This document shows positions 13,992 to 14,361 of a stretch of DNA of 14,361 nucleotides, in pieces. Position numbers and translations under genes: made by a program. The stretch covers positions 1 to 14,361 of the forward strand of contig PWNO01000075.1 in the NCBI GenBank assembly GCA_003557765.1. The letters are read 5' to 3'. The stretch's first letter is position 1; every line of letters begins with the position of its first letter. This stretch comes from Bacteroidales bacterium (lineage in GTDB: Bacteria; Bacteroidota; Bacteroidia; Bacteroidales; UBA7960). The notes beneath the pieces are model-generated. The model did no database searches and was not told where the DNA came from. It worked only from the letters and a program-made list of their open reading frames with translations.

Positions 13992-13999
13992 CAAAAGTA
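13992..13999 (-). promoter_or_regulatory. Promoter -7 element of trpS
   Basis: On the - strand TACTTTTG (TAnnTTTG) is followed by 4 nt and the trpS ATG at 13987, the same spacing as before the acyltransferase gene. An AT-rich stretch precedes it; a clear -33 TTG is not seen. Confidence 0.55.
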
Positions 14000-14150
14000 G
14001 TATTAAAATGTTAATCTGAATGATGCATAAAAAGCAAAGAATTGGACGTTGGCCAGGAAATTGTTCTTGTGATCACACCCCCCTGCCAAAGACCACAAAT
14101 GCTTTCTTTTGCGCAGAATACATGTTAAACGGAGGCTAAAACACGGCGAT

Positions 14151-14203
14151 GCCGGAAAGAAAACAACCGGAGCAGCAGCATGCTGGCACCGGTTGCTTCC
14201 GGC
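14151..14203. terminator. Strong multi-segment hairpin, probable terminator
   Basis: GCCGGAA (14151-14157) pairs with TTCCGGC (14197-14203), CAACCGG (14164-14170) with CCGGTTG (14189-14195), and the centre is the 10 bp palindrome CAGCATGCTG (14176-14185). The three stems are collinear and form one long hairpin with small asymmetric loops. It lies 18 bp after the stop of the partial gene at the right edge (- strand). No T-run follows directly on either strand, so Rho-independent termination is uncertain. Confidence 0.5.
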
Positions 14204-14221
14204 AAGCGGGCAAACAGGTTT

Positions 14222-14361
14222 TTACCTTTTTTGCCTTGTCTGAAAATAAATCAGCGGTCCCGCGATAGGGGCCAACAACAGCAGCAAAATCAATATCCTG
14301 CGCTGCTGGTTCAACAGGATGTCCCTGATGGCCATGATCAGCAGCGTGGCGGCCAGCAAGA
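14222..14361 (-). CDS. Small membrane protein, C-terminal part (cut by window edge)
   Basis: The - strand is open from the window end to TAA at 14222-14224, giving 45 residues: a hydrophobic LLAATLLIMAIRDIL, a short polar NQQRR, then ILILLLLLAPIAGPLIYF and a basic TRQKR end. Two transmembrane helices joined by a short basic turn and ending '...LP-x-x-GPLIYF...RK' resemble the PLDc_N-type (cardiolipin synthase N-terminal-like) small membrane proteins common in this phylum. The N-terminus is missing, so full length and function are open. Too short in this window for ordinary ORF calling. Confidence 0.6.
   Translation of the reverse strand, partial: LLAATLLIMAIRDILLNQQRRILILLLLLAPIAGPLIYFQTRQKR

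Overview
The window looks like chromosomal DNA of a Bacteroidota (Bacteroidetes) bacterium. Evidence: several genes carry the TAnnTTTG -7 promoter motif typical of that phylum, two of them exactly 4 nt before the start codon. Shine-Dalgarno sequences are mostly weak. There is an ECF sigma factor followed by a one-TM protein of the Bacteroidetes anti-sigma-like type, a short LpxL-type acyltransferase, and a non-adenylylated type glutamine synthetase. No rRNA, tRNA, insertion sequence, integrase or CRISPR array is visible.

Layout. (1) 1-608 is AT-rich and non-coding. It holds two perfect copies of the ParB-binding palindrome parS, each inside a ~100 bp imperfect direct repeat, plus a cluster of short hairpins. 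(2) 609-4759, + strand, is a surface-polysaccharide group: a zinc-ribbon class I methyltransferase, a WlbA/WbpB-type UDP-GlcNAcA 3-dehydrogenase, and a UDP-glucuronate 4-epimerase with an unusual ~85-residue low-complexity insert. They are separated by long gaps (638 and 393 bp), so this is a loose group and not a tight operon. (3) 4871-7946 holds a bidirectional terminator, a divergent hsp20 / glutamine synthetase pair, and deoC, which runs tail-to-tail into the glutamine synthetase gene with a 26 bp overlap. (4) 7947-10599 is a long non-coding leader, T-poor in its last 350 bp, then the ECF sigma factor and its probable membrane partner, whose cytoplasmic part contains two copies of one domain. 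(5) 10719-13987, - strand, is trpS-hflX (24 bp apart, likely an operon) followed by an LpxL/HtrB-like lipid A acyltransferase with its own promoter. (6) The right end has a strong hairpin and the C-terminus of a small membrane protein cut by the window edge.

Functional picture: the window mixes envelope biosynthesis (nucleotide-sugar enzymes, lipid A acylation), housekeeping genes (TrpS, HflX, glutamine synthetase, DeoC, Hsp20) and one envelope-type signalling pair. The most notable non-genic feature is the duplicated parS unit, which suggests, as an inference, that the window lies in the ParB-bound domain around the chromosome origin.
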